NCBI RefSeq assembly: GCF_009928425.1
Contig: NZ_JAABNS010000001.1
Location: forward strand, 3,906,001-3,970,000
DNA from: Pseudarthrobacter sp. ATCC 49987
Lineage (GTDB): Bacteria; Actinomycetota; Actinomycetes; Actinomycetales; Micrococcaceae
DNA: 64,000 bases
Reading direction: 5' to 3'
Under the pieces are notes generated by a model that was given only the letters and a program-made list of their open reading frames with translations, ran no database searches and was not told the DNA's origin. Numbering within the stretch: the first letter of the stretch is position 1; every line of letters starts with the position of its first letter. The position numbers and the translations under genes are program-made. Below are positions 1-8,619 of this stretch, piece by piece.

Positions 1-1004
1 GAGATCTCCAGGTTGGCCTCGGCGTTTTCGAAGCGGATCGGGTTGACCTTGTGCGGCATGGTGGAGGAGCCCGTGGCGCCCGCGACCGGGATCTGCACGA
101 AGTAGCCGATCGAAATGTAGCTCCAGATGTCCGTGCAGACGTTGTGCAGGATCCGGTTGAACCGCGCGACGTCGGCATACAGCTCCGCCTGCCAGTCGTG
201 GCTTTCGATCTGCGTGGTGAGCGGGTTCCAGCTCAGGCCCAGGCCTTCAACGAAGCTCTTGGCGACGTGCTCCCAGTCGGCGCCGGGCACCGAGGCCACC
301 TGCGCGGCGTAGGTTCCGGTGGCGCCGTTGATCTTGCCGAGGTATTCGGTCCGGGCGATGCGGTCCAGCTGGCGGGTCAGGCGGTGCGCGATGACGGCCA
401 GTTCCTTGCCGAGCGTCGTGGGGGTGGCGGGCTGGCCGTGCGTGCGGGAGAGCATCGGCACGGCCCGGTTGGCCTCTGCCATGGCGCCGATCTGCGCGAC
501 GAGCTTCCGGGCCGCGGGCAGCCAGACGTCCTCGACGGCGCCCTTGATGCCCAGGGCGTAGGAAAGGTTGTTGATGTCCTCGGACGTGCAGCCGAAGTGC
601 ACCATGGCGGTCAGGTGTTCGATGCCGATGCCGGGCAGGCGGCGGCCGATGTAGTATTCCACCGCCTTGACGTCGTGCACCGTGACGGCTTCGATCTCGG
701 CCAGTTCGGCGACCGATCCGGCGTCGAACCCGGTGACGATGGCGCGCAGCTTCTCCTGCTGCCCGGCGCTCAGCGGGCCGGCGCCGGGGAGCACGTTGTT
801 TCCGGTCAGATGGATGAGCCATTCAACCTCAACCGCGACCCGGTCGCGGTTGAGGGCTGCCTCGGAGAGATAGTCGACCAGCGGCGCGACGGCGGACTGG
901 TACCGGCCGTCCAGCGGGCCAAGTGCGATCTGTTGTGGGGACGCGGCGAGGGCCAGGCGTCCGGACGGCGTGCGGGTATCGGCTGTGGCGGCAGTTTCAG
1001 GCAT
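1..1004 (-). CDS. purB: Adenylosuccinate lyase, 3' end cut by window edge
   Basis: Adenylosuccinate lyase releases fumarate from SAICAR and from adenylosuccinate, two steps of purine synthesis in the cytoplasm. Reading down from an ATG at 1004 gives about 334 codons. The N-terminal stretch contains LGPLDGRYQSAV, the middle has the family motif SRTHGQPATPTTLG, and near the window start lies the fumarate-lyase signature SSTMPHKVNPIRFENAE. The usual length is about 470-480 residues, so roughly the last third is outside the window; nothing suggests a broken gene. The long open frame on the opposite strand here is only a shadow of it. Confidence 0.95.
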   Translation of the reverse strand, partial: MPETAATADTRTPSGRLALAASPQQIALGPLDGRYQSAVAPLVDYLSEAALNRDRVAVEVEWLIHLTGNNVLPGAGPLSAGQQEKLRAIVTGFDAGSVAELAEIEAVTVHDVKAVEYYIGRRLPGIGIEHLTAMVHFGCTSEDINNLSYALGIKGAVEDVWLPAARKLVAQIGAMAEANRAVPMLSRTHGQPATPTTLGKELAVIAHRLTRQLDRIARTEYLGKINGATGTYAAQVASVPGADWEHVAKSFVEGLGLSWNPLTTQIESHDWQAELYADVARFNRILHNVCTDIWSYISIGYFVQIPVAGATGSSTMPHKVNPIRFENAEANLEI

Positions 1005-1166
1005 GCCCCGATTCTTTCACGAAGTCCCGCCGGGCCTTAAGCGCGCTGAACCGTGTGACTTCCGCGCCGGGTCGCTCCCGCTGCGGCCCCCGGTTCCACC
1101 GGCAGTTGTCCACATGGCTGAGCGGGGAGCTTCAGCCCGCCCACCGGGGCCCCTAACGTCGGTGGT

Positions 1167-1493
1167 ATGACCAGCGGGACAGCCAGGACGAGCGCACACG
1201 CGGGGTCGTTGGTGGCCTCCGACGCTGCGGCGTGCGCCTCGCGCAGTTACGAGGTCCAGCAGCTTGCCGCCCGGGTGGCTGCCTGCGCTGACCGCGCCGA
1301 CGCCGTGCTGGCCCACCTGGTCAGCGTGGAACTGCAGGGCTGGCAGTCCCCGGCCGGCCGGGCCTACCGGACGGCGCTGTCCCTGCAGGCCGCATCCCTG
1401 CGACGCAGCCGGGCGGCCCTGGAGGAGGCTGTTGCAGCTGTGCTCCGCCATGCCGCAAGCGTGGCGCTGACCCCGGGACGGCCGGGGTACTGA
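1167..1493 (+). CDS. Small WXG100-like helical protein
   Basis: A 108-residue, Ala-rich, mostly helical protein of unknown function. A central GWQSPAGRAYR motif between two predicted helices resembles the W-x-G turn of WXG100/ESX-type secreted proteins; this is a resemblance of pattern only. The start is an ATG with TAACGT at 1154-1159 seven bases upstream, which suggests a leaderless message. Its stop overlaps the start of the next gene by one base (TGATG), so the two are almost certainly co-translated. It could instead be a partner or chaperone of the downstream hydrolase. Confidence 0.6.
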   Translation: MTSGTARTSAHAGSLVASDAAACASRSYEVQQLAARVAACADRADAVLAHLVSVELQGWQSPAGRAYRTALSLQAASLRRSRAALEEAVAAVLRHAASVALTPGRPGY

Positions 1494-2917
1494 TGGCCGA
1501 AGCTTCGCCGGCCGGCTCCGGAGGAGTGCCGGCCCCCGCCGCTCCCGTGGACGGGACGTTGCGGATCCGTGGCGGAGTGGGCGGGCTCAGTTTCCAGTTC
1601 GAGGAGTTGCTGGCGGGTGCATCGGCGCTGGACAGGATCGTCCAGGAGCTGGCGGCCGCGGAAGGGGAGGCGGAGGCCGTGCGTCGCGCCCTGCTCCCGT
1701 ACCAGTACGACTCGTACTCCACCGGCAGCAACGCGATCATCGCCGTCGGGGAGGGAGGCAGGGACCTCGGCCGCGTCCGGATGGAGCTGGAGCGTCTCTG
1801 CCGCGAGGTCCGGACCAGCCACCGCGAGTACGAGTTCGCCGAGGCCCGCAACAATCTGCTCCTGCGGATCGGCCGGACCGGTCCGGGATACGGGCCGCTG
1901 TGGGGTCTGTTCGGCTTTCCTCCCGTCACCGTCCGCGACACGGTGGAGGACGGGTTCTCCATGGCACCTGCGGGCCTGGCGCTGCTTCTCGGCCTCCCGG
2001 ACGGCCTCGCCGCGGCAGTGGGAACGGCCAGTGTCCGCTCCACCATCCGCGGCCTGACGGACTCGCCGGGCCTGGAGTTCCTGCGGCCGCGGCCCGTCAG
2101 GATCGCAGGCAGGGAAACCCGCACGGAGGAGGCCGACGTCTCACCGGCCGGTCTGCTGCTGCGGGCCGAGGCTGTCGGACGGAACAGCGGTGATATCGAG
2201 GTCCTCCAGGTGGGGGAGAACGGCAGCCGGGCCTGGGTGGTGATCATCCCCGGAACGCAGCTGGACGGGCTGCCGCAGGGCACCAACCCGTTTGACGCCG
2301 CCGGCATCGCGGAGGGCCTGGGGTACGACTCGGCCGAGACCTCCGCGGCCATCCGCCAGGCCCTGGCCGAGGCCGGCGCCGAGGCGGGCGATCAAGTGGC
2401 CGCGGTCGGCTACAGCCAGGGCGGCATCCACGCCATGAACCTCGGCCGGGACAAGGCATTCCTGGCCGACTACGAGCTGAAGTTCGTGCTCACGGCAGGT
2501 TCCCCGGTGGGCGGCATCGAGCCGGGAAACGGCACCAGCAGCCTGCACCTGGAGCATGAGCAGGACTGGGTGCCCGGGGCGGACGGGCTGCCCAACCCGG
2601 ACACGAAGGAGCGGGTGACCGTCACCTTGACCGCTCCGGTCCCCGGACGCGAATGGCTGGAGCCGGGCCTGGGGCCCGGACACGACCTGGGACGCTATGC
2701 CGACGGAGCCCGGGACGTGGCGGCCAGCCGGGATCCTTCGCTTCGGGCTTCGAGTGCCGCGCTCGCGGCCGTGGTCGGCGCCGGCGGAACCGCCACGGTG
2801 ACTCGATTCTCGCTCCGGCGCGAAGCCATGCCATCGTCGAGGCGGCCCATGGCTCCGGGGCCGCGGCGCAACCCGGAAGAACAACCCGCTGACCGCACCC
2901 AGCGGCCCGCGGCCTGA
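1493..2917 (+). CDS. Alpha/beta-hydrolase-fold protein with helical N-terminal domain
   Basis: A 474-residue protein. Residues about 35-150 look helical and acidic, like the WXG100/LXG-type helical pairs; residues about 240-400 form an alpha/beta-hydrolase core with the nucleophile elbow VGYSQGGIHAM (GxSxG) and the strand WVVIIPGTQ before it. This is the architecture of lipase/esterase-like proteins that share operons with WXG100 proteins in actinobacteria. No signal peptide is seen at the Pro/Ala-rich N-terminus. The substrate is unknown. The 3' end faces the next gene, which is convergent, with a 12-base gap. Confidence 0.7.
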   Translation: MAEASPAGSGGVPAPAAPVDGTLRIRGGVGGLSFQFEELLAGASALDRIVQELAAAEGEAEAVRRALLPYQYDSYSTGSNAIIAVGEGGRDLGRVRMELERLCREVRTSHREYEFAEARNNLLLRIGRTGPGYGPLWGLFGFPPVTVRDTVEDGFSMAPAGLALLLGLPDGLAAAVGTASVRSTIRGLTDSPGLEFLRPRPVRIAGRETRTEEADVSPAGLLLRAEAVGRNSGDIEVLQVGENGSRAWVVIIPGTQLDGLPQGTNPFDAAGIAEGLGYDSAETSAAIRQALAEAGAEAGDQVAAVGYSQGGIHAMNLGRDKAFLADYELKFVLTAGSPVGGIEPGNGTSSLHLEHEQDWVPGADGLPNPDTKERVTVTLTAPVPGREWLEPGLGPGHDLGRYADGARDVAASRDPSLRASSAALAAVVGAGGTATVTRFSLRREAMPSSRRPMAPGPRRNPEEQPADRTQRPAA

Positions 2918-2929
2918 CTCGCGCAGTTC

Positions 2930-3316
2930 CTAGCGGTCGAGCGCGGGAAGAAAACCGGCCACGAGCGACACCGCACTGATGATGAGCGCGGCGAACACCG
3001 CCGTCCAGAAGAAGGTGTCAATGGTGAAGTGCACGGTGGTGTAACTGCTGATCCAGGACGTCAGGTAGAGCATTCCGGCGTTGATGACAATCGTGAAAAG
3101 GCCCAGGGTAAGGATGGTGATCGGCAGCGAGAGCAGGCTGACGATGGGCTTGACGAAGGCGTTGACGAGGCCGAAGATCAAGCCGATGAAGAGGTAGCCC
3201 AGCGTGATGCTGAGCGTGCCGTTGCCTGCCGTCGAAATATCCAGGCCGGTGAGGATCCAGCACGCGATTGCCAGGGCCAGCGCGTTGATGATGACTCGTA
3301 CGATGAATGAGCGCAT
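2930..3316 (-). CDS. Phage-holin superfamily IV (PF04020-like) membrane protein
   Basis: A 128-residue, very hydrophobic protein with about four membrane segments, matching the size and topology of the PF04020 / mycobacterial four-TMS holin-like family (N-terminal RVIINALALAIACWIL, then a GLVNAFVKPIVSLLSLPIT motif typical of the family). Despite the name the family is chromosomal in actinobacteria and its role is not established. It starts at an ATG at 3316 and is convergent with the hydrolase gene. No phage genes surround it. Confidence 0.8.
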   Translation of the reverse strand: MRSFIVRVIINALALAIACWILTGLDISTAGNGTLSITLGYLFIGLIFGLVNAFVKPIVSLLSLPITILTLGLFTIVINAGMLYLTSWISSYTTVHFTIDTFFWTAVFAALIISAVSLVAGFLPALDR

Positions 3317-3413
3317 GGCCCCATGCTGTCATACGCCCGGCGGCAACGGCAGGGACCGTATCCCCCTATTGCGGCAGGCGATGGGGGCTGGGACCCGAAG
3401 TAGGCTAGTTGGC

Positions 3414-4532
3414 ATGACTTCATCAGAGAACACGGCCAGGGGCATCCGGCCCCGTCCCGTGGTAGACCTCCTTCCCCGTTACGCGGCCGGCAAACCGCCA
3501 GTCCCCGTCGAGGGTCTGGCCAGCTACAAGCTTTCCTCCAACGAAAACCCGCTGCCCCCGATCCCCGCAGTGCAGCAGGCCATCGCGGCGCAGACCGATT
3601 TCAACCGCTACCCGGATCCGCTGAGCAGCAAGTTGCGGAGCGCGCTCGCCGGGTTCCTGGACGTTCCGGCGGAGGACATCGTCACCGGCGCCGGAAGCCT
3701 GGGTGCGCTGAACCAGCTGCTGGCCACCTTCGCGGGGCAGAACGACGACGGCAAGCCCGACGAGGTCATCTATGCGTGGCGGTCCTTCGAGGCCTATCCC
3801 ATCAGCGTGGGGCTCGCCGGCGCCGAGAGCGTGCAGGTCCCGCTGACGGCGGACGGCCGGCATGACCTCGACGCGATGGCGGCCGCCGTGACGGCACGGA
3901 CCCGGATGATCCTGCTGTGCACCCCCAACAACCCCACCGGCACCATCCTGACCACCGAGGAGACCGAGCGCTTCCTCACGACCGTCCCGTCCGACGTCGT
4001 GGTGGTCATCGATGAGGCCTACCAGGAGTTCGTCCGCGACGGGCACGCCGTCGACGGCATTGAAATGTACCGGAAGTACCCCAATGTCGTGGTGCTGCGT
4101 ACCTTCTCCAAGGCCCACGGCCTGGCCGGGCTGCGGGTGGGCTACAGCGTGTCCCGCCCGGACCTCACGCAGCACCTGCGCGTCGCGGCCACCCCGTTCT
4201 CGGTCTCCCAGATCGCCGAGACCGCGGCGGTGACCTCGCTGAAGCATTTCGGCGAGGTTGTAGAAAGGGTACAAAGCCTCGTGGACGAACGGGACCGGGT
4301 CACCGCCGGACTGCGGGACCTCGGCTGGTTCGTGCCGGAGGCGCAGGGAAACTTCGTCTGGCTCAATCTCGGTGCCGACAGTGCGGAATTCGCCGCCCTG
4401 GCAGGGGAGCGGGCACTCTCCGTGCGTGCCTTCGCCAACGAGGGGGTGCGGGTCAGCATCGGCGAGGCCGAGGCCAACACCCGCTTCCTCGAACTCTGTG
4501 CGATCTATACAAAACCGCCGCGGCGTTCCTAG
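3414..4532 (+). CDS. hisC: Histidinol-phosphate / aromatic aminotransferase
   Basis: A 372-residue PLP-dependent aminotransferase of fold type I. The N-terminal LSSNENPLPP and the Schiff-base region TFSKAHGLAGLRVGY are typical of HisC and of the closely related aromatic aminotransferase Pat. The ATG at 3414 is preferred to longer in-frame reading because TAGGCT (3401-3406) sits seven bases before it, as in a leaderless promoter, and the protein then begins where the family does. No other his gene is near; the gene leads into the 2-oxoacid dehydrogenase operon, so a role in aromatic or branched-chain amino acid turnover is at least as likely as histidine synthesis. Confidence 0.85.
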   Translation: MTSSENTARGIRPRPVVDLLPRYAAGKPPVPVEGLASYKLSSNENPLPPIPAVQQAIAAQTDFNRYPDPLSSKLRSALAGFLDVPAEDIVTGAGSLGALNQLLATFAGQNDDGKPDEVIYAWRSFEAYPISVGLAGAESVQVPLTADGRHDLDAMAAAVTARTRMILLCTPNNPTGTILTTEETERFLTTVPSDVVVVIDEAYQEFVRDGHAVDGIEMYRKYPNVVVLRTFSKAHGLAGLRVGYSVSRPDLTQHLRVAATPFSVSQIAETAAVTSLKHFGEVVERVQSLVDERDRVTAGLRDLGWFVPEAQGNFVWLNLGADSAEFAALAGERALSVRAFANEGVRVSIGEAEANTRFLELCAIYTKPPRRS

Positions 4533-4592
4533 CGCTTAACATGACGGCCGCGGCCAGCCTGCTGCGGATAAAGTAAGGACGAGTAAGCCAAA

Positions 4593-4634
4593 ATATATGC
4601 CGGACCGGGAATGTATTACCGGTCCGGCATATAT
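4593..4634. promoter_or_regulatory. Perfect 16-bp inverted repeat upstream of 2-oxoacid dehydrogenase operon
   Basis: Arms ATATATGCCGGACCGG (4593-4608) and its exact reverse complement (4619-4634) are separated by 10 bases. It ends 45 bases before the E1 alpha start codon. The AT-rich outer ends and the absence of a T-run argue for an operator rather than a simple terminator of the aminotransferase gene, but either is possible. Confidence 0.6.
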
Positions 4635-4679
4635 CCCAGCGATTGCGGCGCATTCGGATGCGGCAAGCAAGGAGACGGT

Positions 4680-5927
4680 ATGGGCGCCACACATCTGCCC
4701 TCTACCGAGTTCGACGGAACCGACATTGAGGACCGGCTGGAAGCAGAAGCCGAGGCCCGTTTGGGTGATCCCGTGGAGCCGATGGTGCAGCTCCTCGCTC
4801 CTGACGGCACGCTCGGCTCTGATCCCGTGTTCTCGGAATACGCCGAGCGGCTTGACCCGGAGAAACTGCGCGGATTCTATGCCGACATGGCTAAGATCCG
4901 CCGCTTCGACGTGGAGGCAACGGCGCTCCAGCGCCAGGGCCAGCTGGCCCTGTGGGTTCCCCTCACCGGCCAGGAGGCCGCCCAGATCGGCTCGGGCCGG
5001 GCCAGCCAGCCGCAGGACTACCTCTTCCCCACGTACCGCGAGCACGGCGTCGCCCTGACCCGCAACGTGGACCTGGCCGAACTGCTGCGCCAGTTCCGCG
5101 GGGTGTCCAACGGCGGCTGGAACCCCAAGGACACCAACTTCCACCTTTACACCCTGGTCCTCGCAGCCCAGACGCCCCATGCGGTGGGCTACGCGATGGG
5201 CATCCAGCGCGACCAGAAGTTCGCGGCATCCGCCGCACTCGCGGACGGAACTGCGGGCCACGCCACGGAGCCCAAGGCCGCCGTCATGGTGTATTTCGGC
5301 GACGGCGCCAGCTCCGAGGGCGACGTCCATGAGTCCATGGTGTTCGCCTCCTCCTACAAGGCACCTGTGGTGTTCTTCTGCCAGAACAACCACTGGGCGA
5401 TCTCCGTCCCCAGCTCCGTGCAGACCCGCATCCCGCTCGCCAACCGGGCCAAGGGCTACGGATTCCCCGGCGTCCGGGTCGACGGAAACGACGTGATTGC
5501 TGTCCACGCCGTCACCGAGTGGGCGCTGGAACGTGCCCGCCAGGGCGAGGGCCCGGTGCTGATTGAGGCCTTCACCTACCGCGTCGGCGCGCACACCACG
5601 GCCGACGATCCCACGAAGTACCGGGAATCCGCCGAGGAAACCCGGTGGCGGGCCAAGGATCCGCTGGAGCGCCTGGAGAAGTACCTCCGCGCCGAGGGGC
5701 TGGCCGACGACACGTTTTTCGAGCAGGTCAGGGCCGACGGCGACGATCTCGCCGCCTATGTCCGCAAGACCACCTACGACCTGGAAACCCCGGACATCCG
5801 GACCGCCTTCGCCAACACCTACGTGGAGGCCCACCCGCTGGTGGCCGAGGAGCTGGCCTGGTTCGAGGAGTACAGCGCAGGATTCGCCGACGACGCAACA
5901 GCCCAGGCGGAAGGCGCGGCCAACTGA
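4680..5927 (+). CDS. bkdA: 2-oxoacid (branched-chain type) dehydrogenase E1 alpha subunit
   Basis: A 415-residue thiamine-diphosphate-dependent E1 alpha subunit that decarboxylates a 2-oxoacid and passes the acyl group to the E2 lipoyl domain. The TPP/Mg motif is complete: GDGASSEGDVHE from about residue 207 and the paired Asn (QNNHWAIS) at 236-237. The start is the ATG at 4680 behind AAGGAGAC; an upstream in-frame ATG lies inside the palindrome and is not used. It is coupled to E1 beta by an ATGA overlap. The sequence is of the heterotetrameric branched-chain/pyruvate type; which 2-oxoacid is used cannot be read from sequence. The bkd name is the most likely one, given the neighbouring aminotransferase. 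Confidence 0.88.
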   Translation: MGATHLPSTEFDGTDIEDRLEAEAEARLGDPVEPMVQLLAPDGTLGSDPVFSEYAERLDPEKLRGFYADMAKIRRFDVEATALQRQGQLALWVPLTGQEAAQIGSGRASQPQDYLFPTYREHGVALTRNVDLAELLRQFRGVSNGGWNPKDTNFHLYTLVLAAQTPHAVGYAMGIQRDQKFAASAALADGTAGHATEPKAAVMVYFGDGASSEGDVHESMVFASSYKAPVVFFCQNNHWAISVPSSVQTRIPLANRAKGYGFPGVRVDGNDVIAVHAVTEWALERARQGEGPVLIEAFTYRVGAHTTADDPTKYRESAEETRWRAKDPLERLEKYLRAEGLADDTFFEQVRADGDDLAAYVRKTTYDLETPDIRTAFANTYVEAHPLVAEELAWFEEYSAGFADDATAQAEGAAN

Positions 5928-6907
5928 TGACCACCATGACTATCGCCAAGGCCATCAATGAGGGCCTGCGCGCAACGCTGAACAACAACCCCCGAGCCCT
6001 GCTCATGGGCGAGGACATTGGACCCCTCGGCGGCGTGTACCGTGTCACCGACGGCCTGTTCGCCGAGTTCGGCGCCGACCGCGTCGTGGACACCCCGCTA
6101 GCGGAGTCCGGCATTATCGGGACCGCGATCGGCCTGTCCCTGCGCGGCTACCTGCCCGTCTGTGAAATCCAGTTCGACGGCTTCGTCTTCCCGGGTTTCA
6201 ACCAAATCACCACCCAGCTGGCCAAAATGCACTCCCGCAGCAACGGCAACCTGACCGTGCCGGTCGTCATCCGGATCCCCTATGGCGGCGGCATCGGCTC
6301 GATCGAACACCATTCGGAGTCCCCGGAGGCGCTGTTCGCCCACACGGCGGGCCTGCGCATCATCACCCCGTCCAACCCGCATGACGCCTACTGGATGATC
6401 CAGCAGGCCGTCGACTGCCAGGACCCAGTGATCGTCTTCGAGCCCAAGCGCCGCTACTGGCTCAAGGGCGAGGTCGACACCGAATCCCCCGGAACCTCCG
6501 CGGACCCCTTCAAGGCCCATGTGCTCCGCGAGGGAACCGACGCCACCGTGGTGGTCTACGGCCCGCTGGTGCCGGTGGCCCTGGCCGCTGCCAACGCCGC
6601 GGCCGAGGACGGCCACAGCGTCGAGGTGGTCGACCTTCGTTCCATCTCGCCGATCGACTTCGACACCGTCACGGAATCCGTCAAGAAGACGGGCCGGCTG
6701 GTTGTGGCCCACGAGGCCCCGACCTTTGGCGGGATCGGCGGCGAAATCGCGGCCCGGATCAGCGAGCGTGCCTTCCACTCGCTCGAGGCGCCCGTCATCC
6801 GCGTCGGCGGCTTCCACATGCCCTACCCGGTGGCGAAGGTGGAGGAAGACTACCTCCCCGACATCGACCGCATCCTCGAGGCACTGGACCGTGCCCTTTC
6901 CTACTGA
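5927..6907 (+). CDS. bkdB: 2-oxoacid dehydrogenase E1 beta subunit
   Basis: A 326-residue E1 beta subunit. The transketolase pyrimidine-binding half opens with MTTMTIAKAINEGLRATL and carries LLMGEDIGPLGGVYRVT with the conserved Glu; the C-terminal transketolase half ends with the PYPVAKVEEDYLPD region. The ATG overlaps the E1 alpha stop (TGATGA), so the E1 subunits are made together in equal amounts. Pairing with E1 alpha forms the alpha2beta2 enzyme. The length is normal and no damage is seen. Confidence 0.9.
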   Translation: MTTMTIAKAINEGLRATLNNNPRALLMGEDIGPLGGVYRVTDGLFAEFGADRVVDTPLAESGIIGTAIGLSLRGYLPVCEIQFDGFVFPGFNQITTQLAKMHSRSNGNLTVPVVIRIPYGGGIGSIEHHSESPEALFAHTAGLRIITPSNPHDAYWMIQQAVDCQDPVIVFEPKRRYWLKGEVDTESPGTSADPFKAHVLREGTDATVVVYGPLVPVALAAANAAAEDGHSVEVVDLRSISPIDFDTVTESVKKTGRLVVAHEAPTFGGIGGEIAARISERAFHSLEAPVIRVGGFHMPYPVAKVEEDYLPDIDRILEALDRALSY

Positions 6908-6960
6908 TCGGCCCTTTCTGACCGCCTCCCGCCGAGGCGCCTTCTCCCACTAAGGACAAC

Positions 6961-8463
6961 ATGACTCTCCATAAGTTCAACCTCCCCGATGTGGGCGAAG
7001 GACTGACCGAGGCCGAGATCGTCGCCTGGAAGGTCAAACCGGGCGATACGGTGGCCATCAACGATGTCCTGTGCGAAATCGAGACGGCAAAATCCCTCGT
7101 CGAACTGCCCTCTCCGTTCGCCGGCACCGTCACTGAACTGCTCGTCCCCGAGGGCCTGACGGTCGACGTCGGGACCCCGATCATCAGCGTCAGAGACGCC
7201 GCGGCCTCCGACGCCGTCCCTGCACCGGTTCCGGACGCGCCCGCTCCCGCCGCTCCGCTGTACGGAAAGCTGGAGGCGGACACGTCCGACGCCGGCGAAC
7301 CGGCCGGCCGCCCGGCCGGCGGTCCGCTCGTGGGCTCCGGCCCCAAGGCCGACGCCGTCAAGCGCCGCCGGCGGGTTACCGCTCCGGCCGCCAAACCGGC
7401 GGTTTCGGCAGCCTCCGTCGCCGGACCGGTGCCGCCGGTCGAGCCTGTGGAGGCGCACGACATCTGGATCAGCCCGGAGGCCGTCGCCCACGCGGAGCGC
7501 GCGGCCCCGGCTGGTGCAATCGATCAGCGGCCCACCCTCGGCGGCGCCATCACCGGCCTGGTCAGCAGGGTCCTGGCCAAGCCTCCCGTGCGCAAAATCG
7601 CCCGCGACCTCGGCATCGATCTGTCCGACGTCGTCCCCACCGGCGCCCGCGGCGAAGTGACCCGCGAGGACCTGGTGAGCTACCAGGCGCAGCGCGACGC
7701 CGAGGTGGACAAGGCAGACACCTTCTGGGGCAAGACCGGCCGCCCGCAGGAACAACGGATCGAGCGGATCCCGGTCAAGGGCGTCCGCAAGGCCACCGCG
7801 CGGGCCATGGTCGAGTCCGCCTTCGCCGCCCCGCACGTCAGCATCTTCGTCGACGTCGACGCCAGCCGGACCATGGAGTTCGTCAAGCGGCTCAAGGCCT
7901 CCCGTGATTTCGAAGGCATCAAGGTCTCCCCGCTCCTGATCCTGGCGAAGGCGGTCATCTGGGCCGCGGCGCGGAACCCCAGCGTCAACGCGACCTGGGT
8001 GGACAACCCGGACGGCAGCGACTCTGCCGAGATCCACGTCAAGCACTTCATGAACCTCGGAATCGCCGCCGCCACGCCGCGCGGCCTGATGGTCCCGAAC
8101 ATCAAGAACGCGCAGGATCTCTCGCTCAAGGAGCTGGCCCTGGCCCTGAACGACCTCGCCACCACCGCCCGGGCCGGGAAGACCCAGCCCGCCCAGATGC
8201 AGGGCGGCACTCTGACCGTCACCAACATCGGGGCCCTCGGAATCGATACCGGCACGCCGATCATCAATCCCGGCGAGGTGGCGATCGTGGCCTTCGGCAC
8301 GATCAAGCAGAAGCCCTGGGTCCTTGACGGCGAAGTGATTCCGCGCTGGATCACCACCCTCGGCGGTTCCTTCGACCACCGGGTGGTCGACGGCGACCTC
8401 TCGGCGCGCTTTATGGCCGACGTCGCGGCGATCCTGGAAGAGCCGGCGCTGCTGCTGGACTGA
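6961..8463 (+). CDS. bkdC: 2-oxoacid dehydrogenase E2 dihydrolipoamide acyltransferase
   Basis: A 500-residue E2 core protein. One lipoyl domain occupies residues 1-78 with the lipoylation Lys44 in [10 protein letters not shown], followed by an Ala/Pro linker, a peripheral-subunit binding domain around 195-235 ([21 protein letters not shown]) and the catalytic acyltransferase domain ending in [10 protein letters not shown], with His473 of the HxxxDG motif. It lies 53 bases after E1 beta in the same operon. No E3 (lipoamide dehydrogenase) gene follows, so E3 must come from elsewhere in the genome. Confidence 0.9.
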   Translation: MTLHKFNLPDVGEGLTEAEIVAWKVKPGDTVAINDVLCEIETAKSLVELPSPFAGTVTELLVPEGLTVDVGTPIISVRDAAASDAVPAPVPDAPAPAAPLYGKLEADTSDAGEPAGRPAGGPLVGSGPKADAVKRRRRVTAPAAKPAVSAASVAGPVPPVEPVEAHDIWISPEAVAHAERAAPAGAIDQRPTLGGAITGLVSRVLAKPPVRKIARDLGIDLSDVVPTGARGEVTREDLVSYQAQRDAEVDKADTFWGKTGRPQEQRIERIPVKGVRKATARAMVESAFAAPHVSIFVDVDASRTMEFVKRLKASRDFEGIKVSPLLILAKAVIWAAARNPSVNATWVDNPDGSDSAEIHVKHFMNLGIAAATPRGLMVPNIKNAQDLSLKELALALNDLATTARAGKTQPAQMQGGTLTVTNIGALGIDTGTPIINPGEVAIVAFGTIKQKPWVLDGEVIPRWITTLGGSFDHRVVDGDLSARFMADVAAILEEPALLLD

Positions 8464-8466
8464 CTC

Positions 8467-8484
8467 GACGTTCCCGCCCAGTTG
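8467..8484. repeat. 18-bp repeat copy A after E2 gene
   Basis: GACGTTCCCGCCCAGTTG is identical to 15146-15163, where it forms one outer arm of a long hairpin. Here no matching CAACTGGGC partner follows, so this looks like half of that element. Confidence 0.5.
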
Positions 8485-8531
8485 CGGCGGCCTGGGAGCC
8501 GGGATTGATATGCAGAACGTCCCAATAGCTC

Positions 8532-8547
8532 GGAAATGGGTATTTCC
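8532..8547. promoter_or_regulatory. LysR-type dyad upstream of catR-like gene
   Basis: GGAAAT-GGGT-ATTTCC, a perfect 6+6 dyad. The same motif occurs before catA (11050-11065). In both places it ends 20 bases before a TANNNT -10 candidate (TAGGCT at 8567 here), which places the site over the -35 region, as expected for a LysR-type recognition or activation site. Confidence 0.7.
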
Positions 8548-8619
8548 CATTACTAATCAACCCTCCTAGGCTGGTCTAGGCACGGCATTTTGCCTGCTCC
8601 GAGCCGCCCGGGAGCTTCA

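Noticed and set aside
2930..3316. Prophage remnant, from the holin-like protein
   Set aside because: The family is chromosomal in actinobacteria and no other phage gene is near.
6901..8550. 549-codon minus-strand open frame opposite the E2 gene
   Set aside because: Low-complexity Gly/Asp/Arg sequence with no family motif, exactly opposite a gene whose lipoyl and catalytic motifs are present.
8572..8583. Half DasR-like site TGGTCTAGGCAC near the catR promoter
   Set aside because: The second half-site does not match ACCA, so it does not form the palindrome required.
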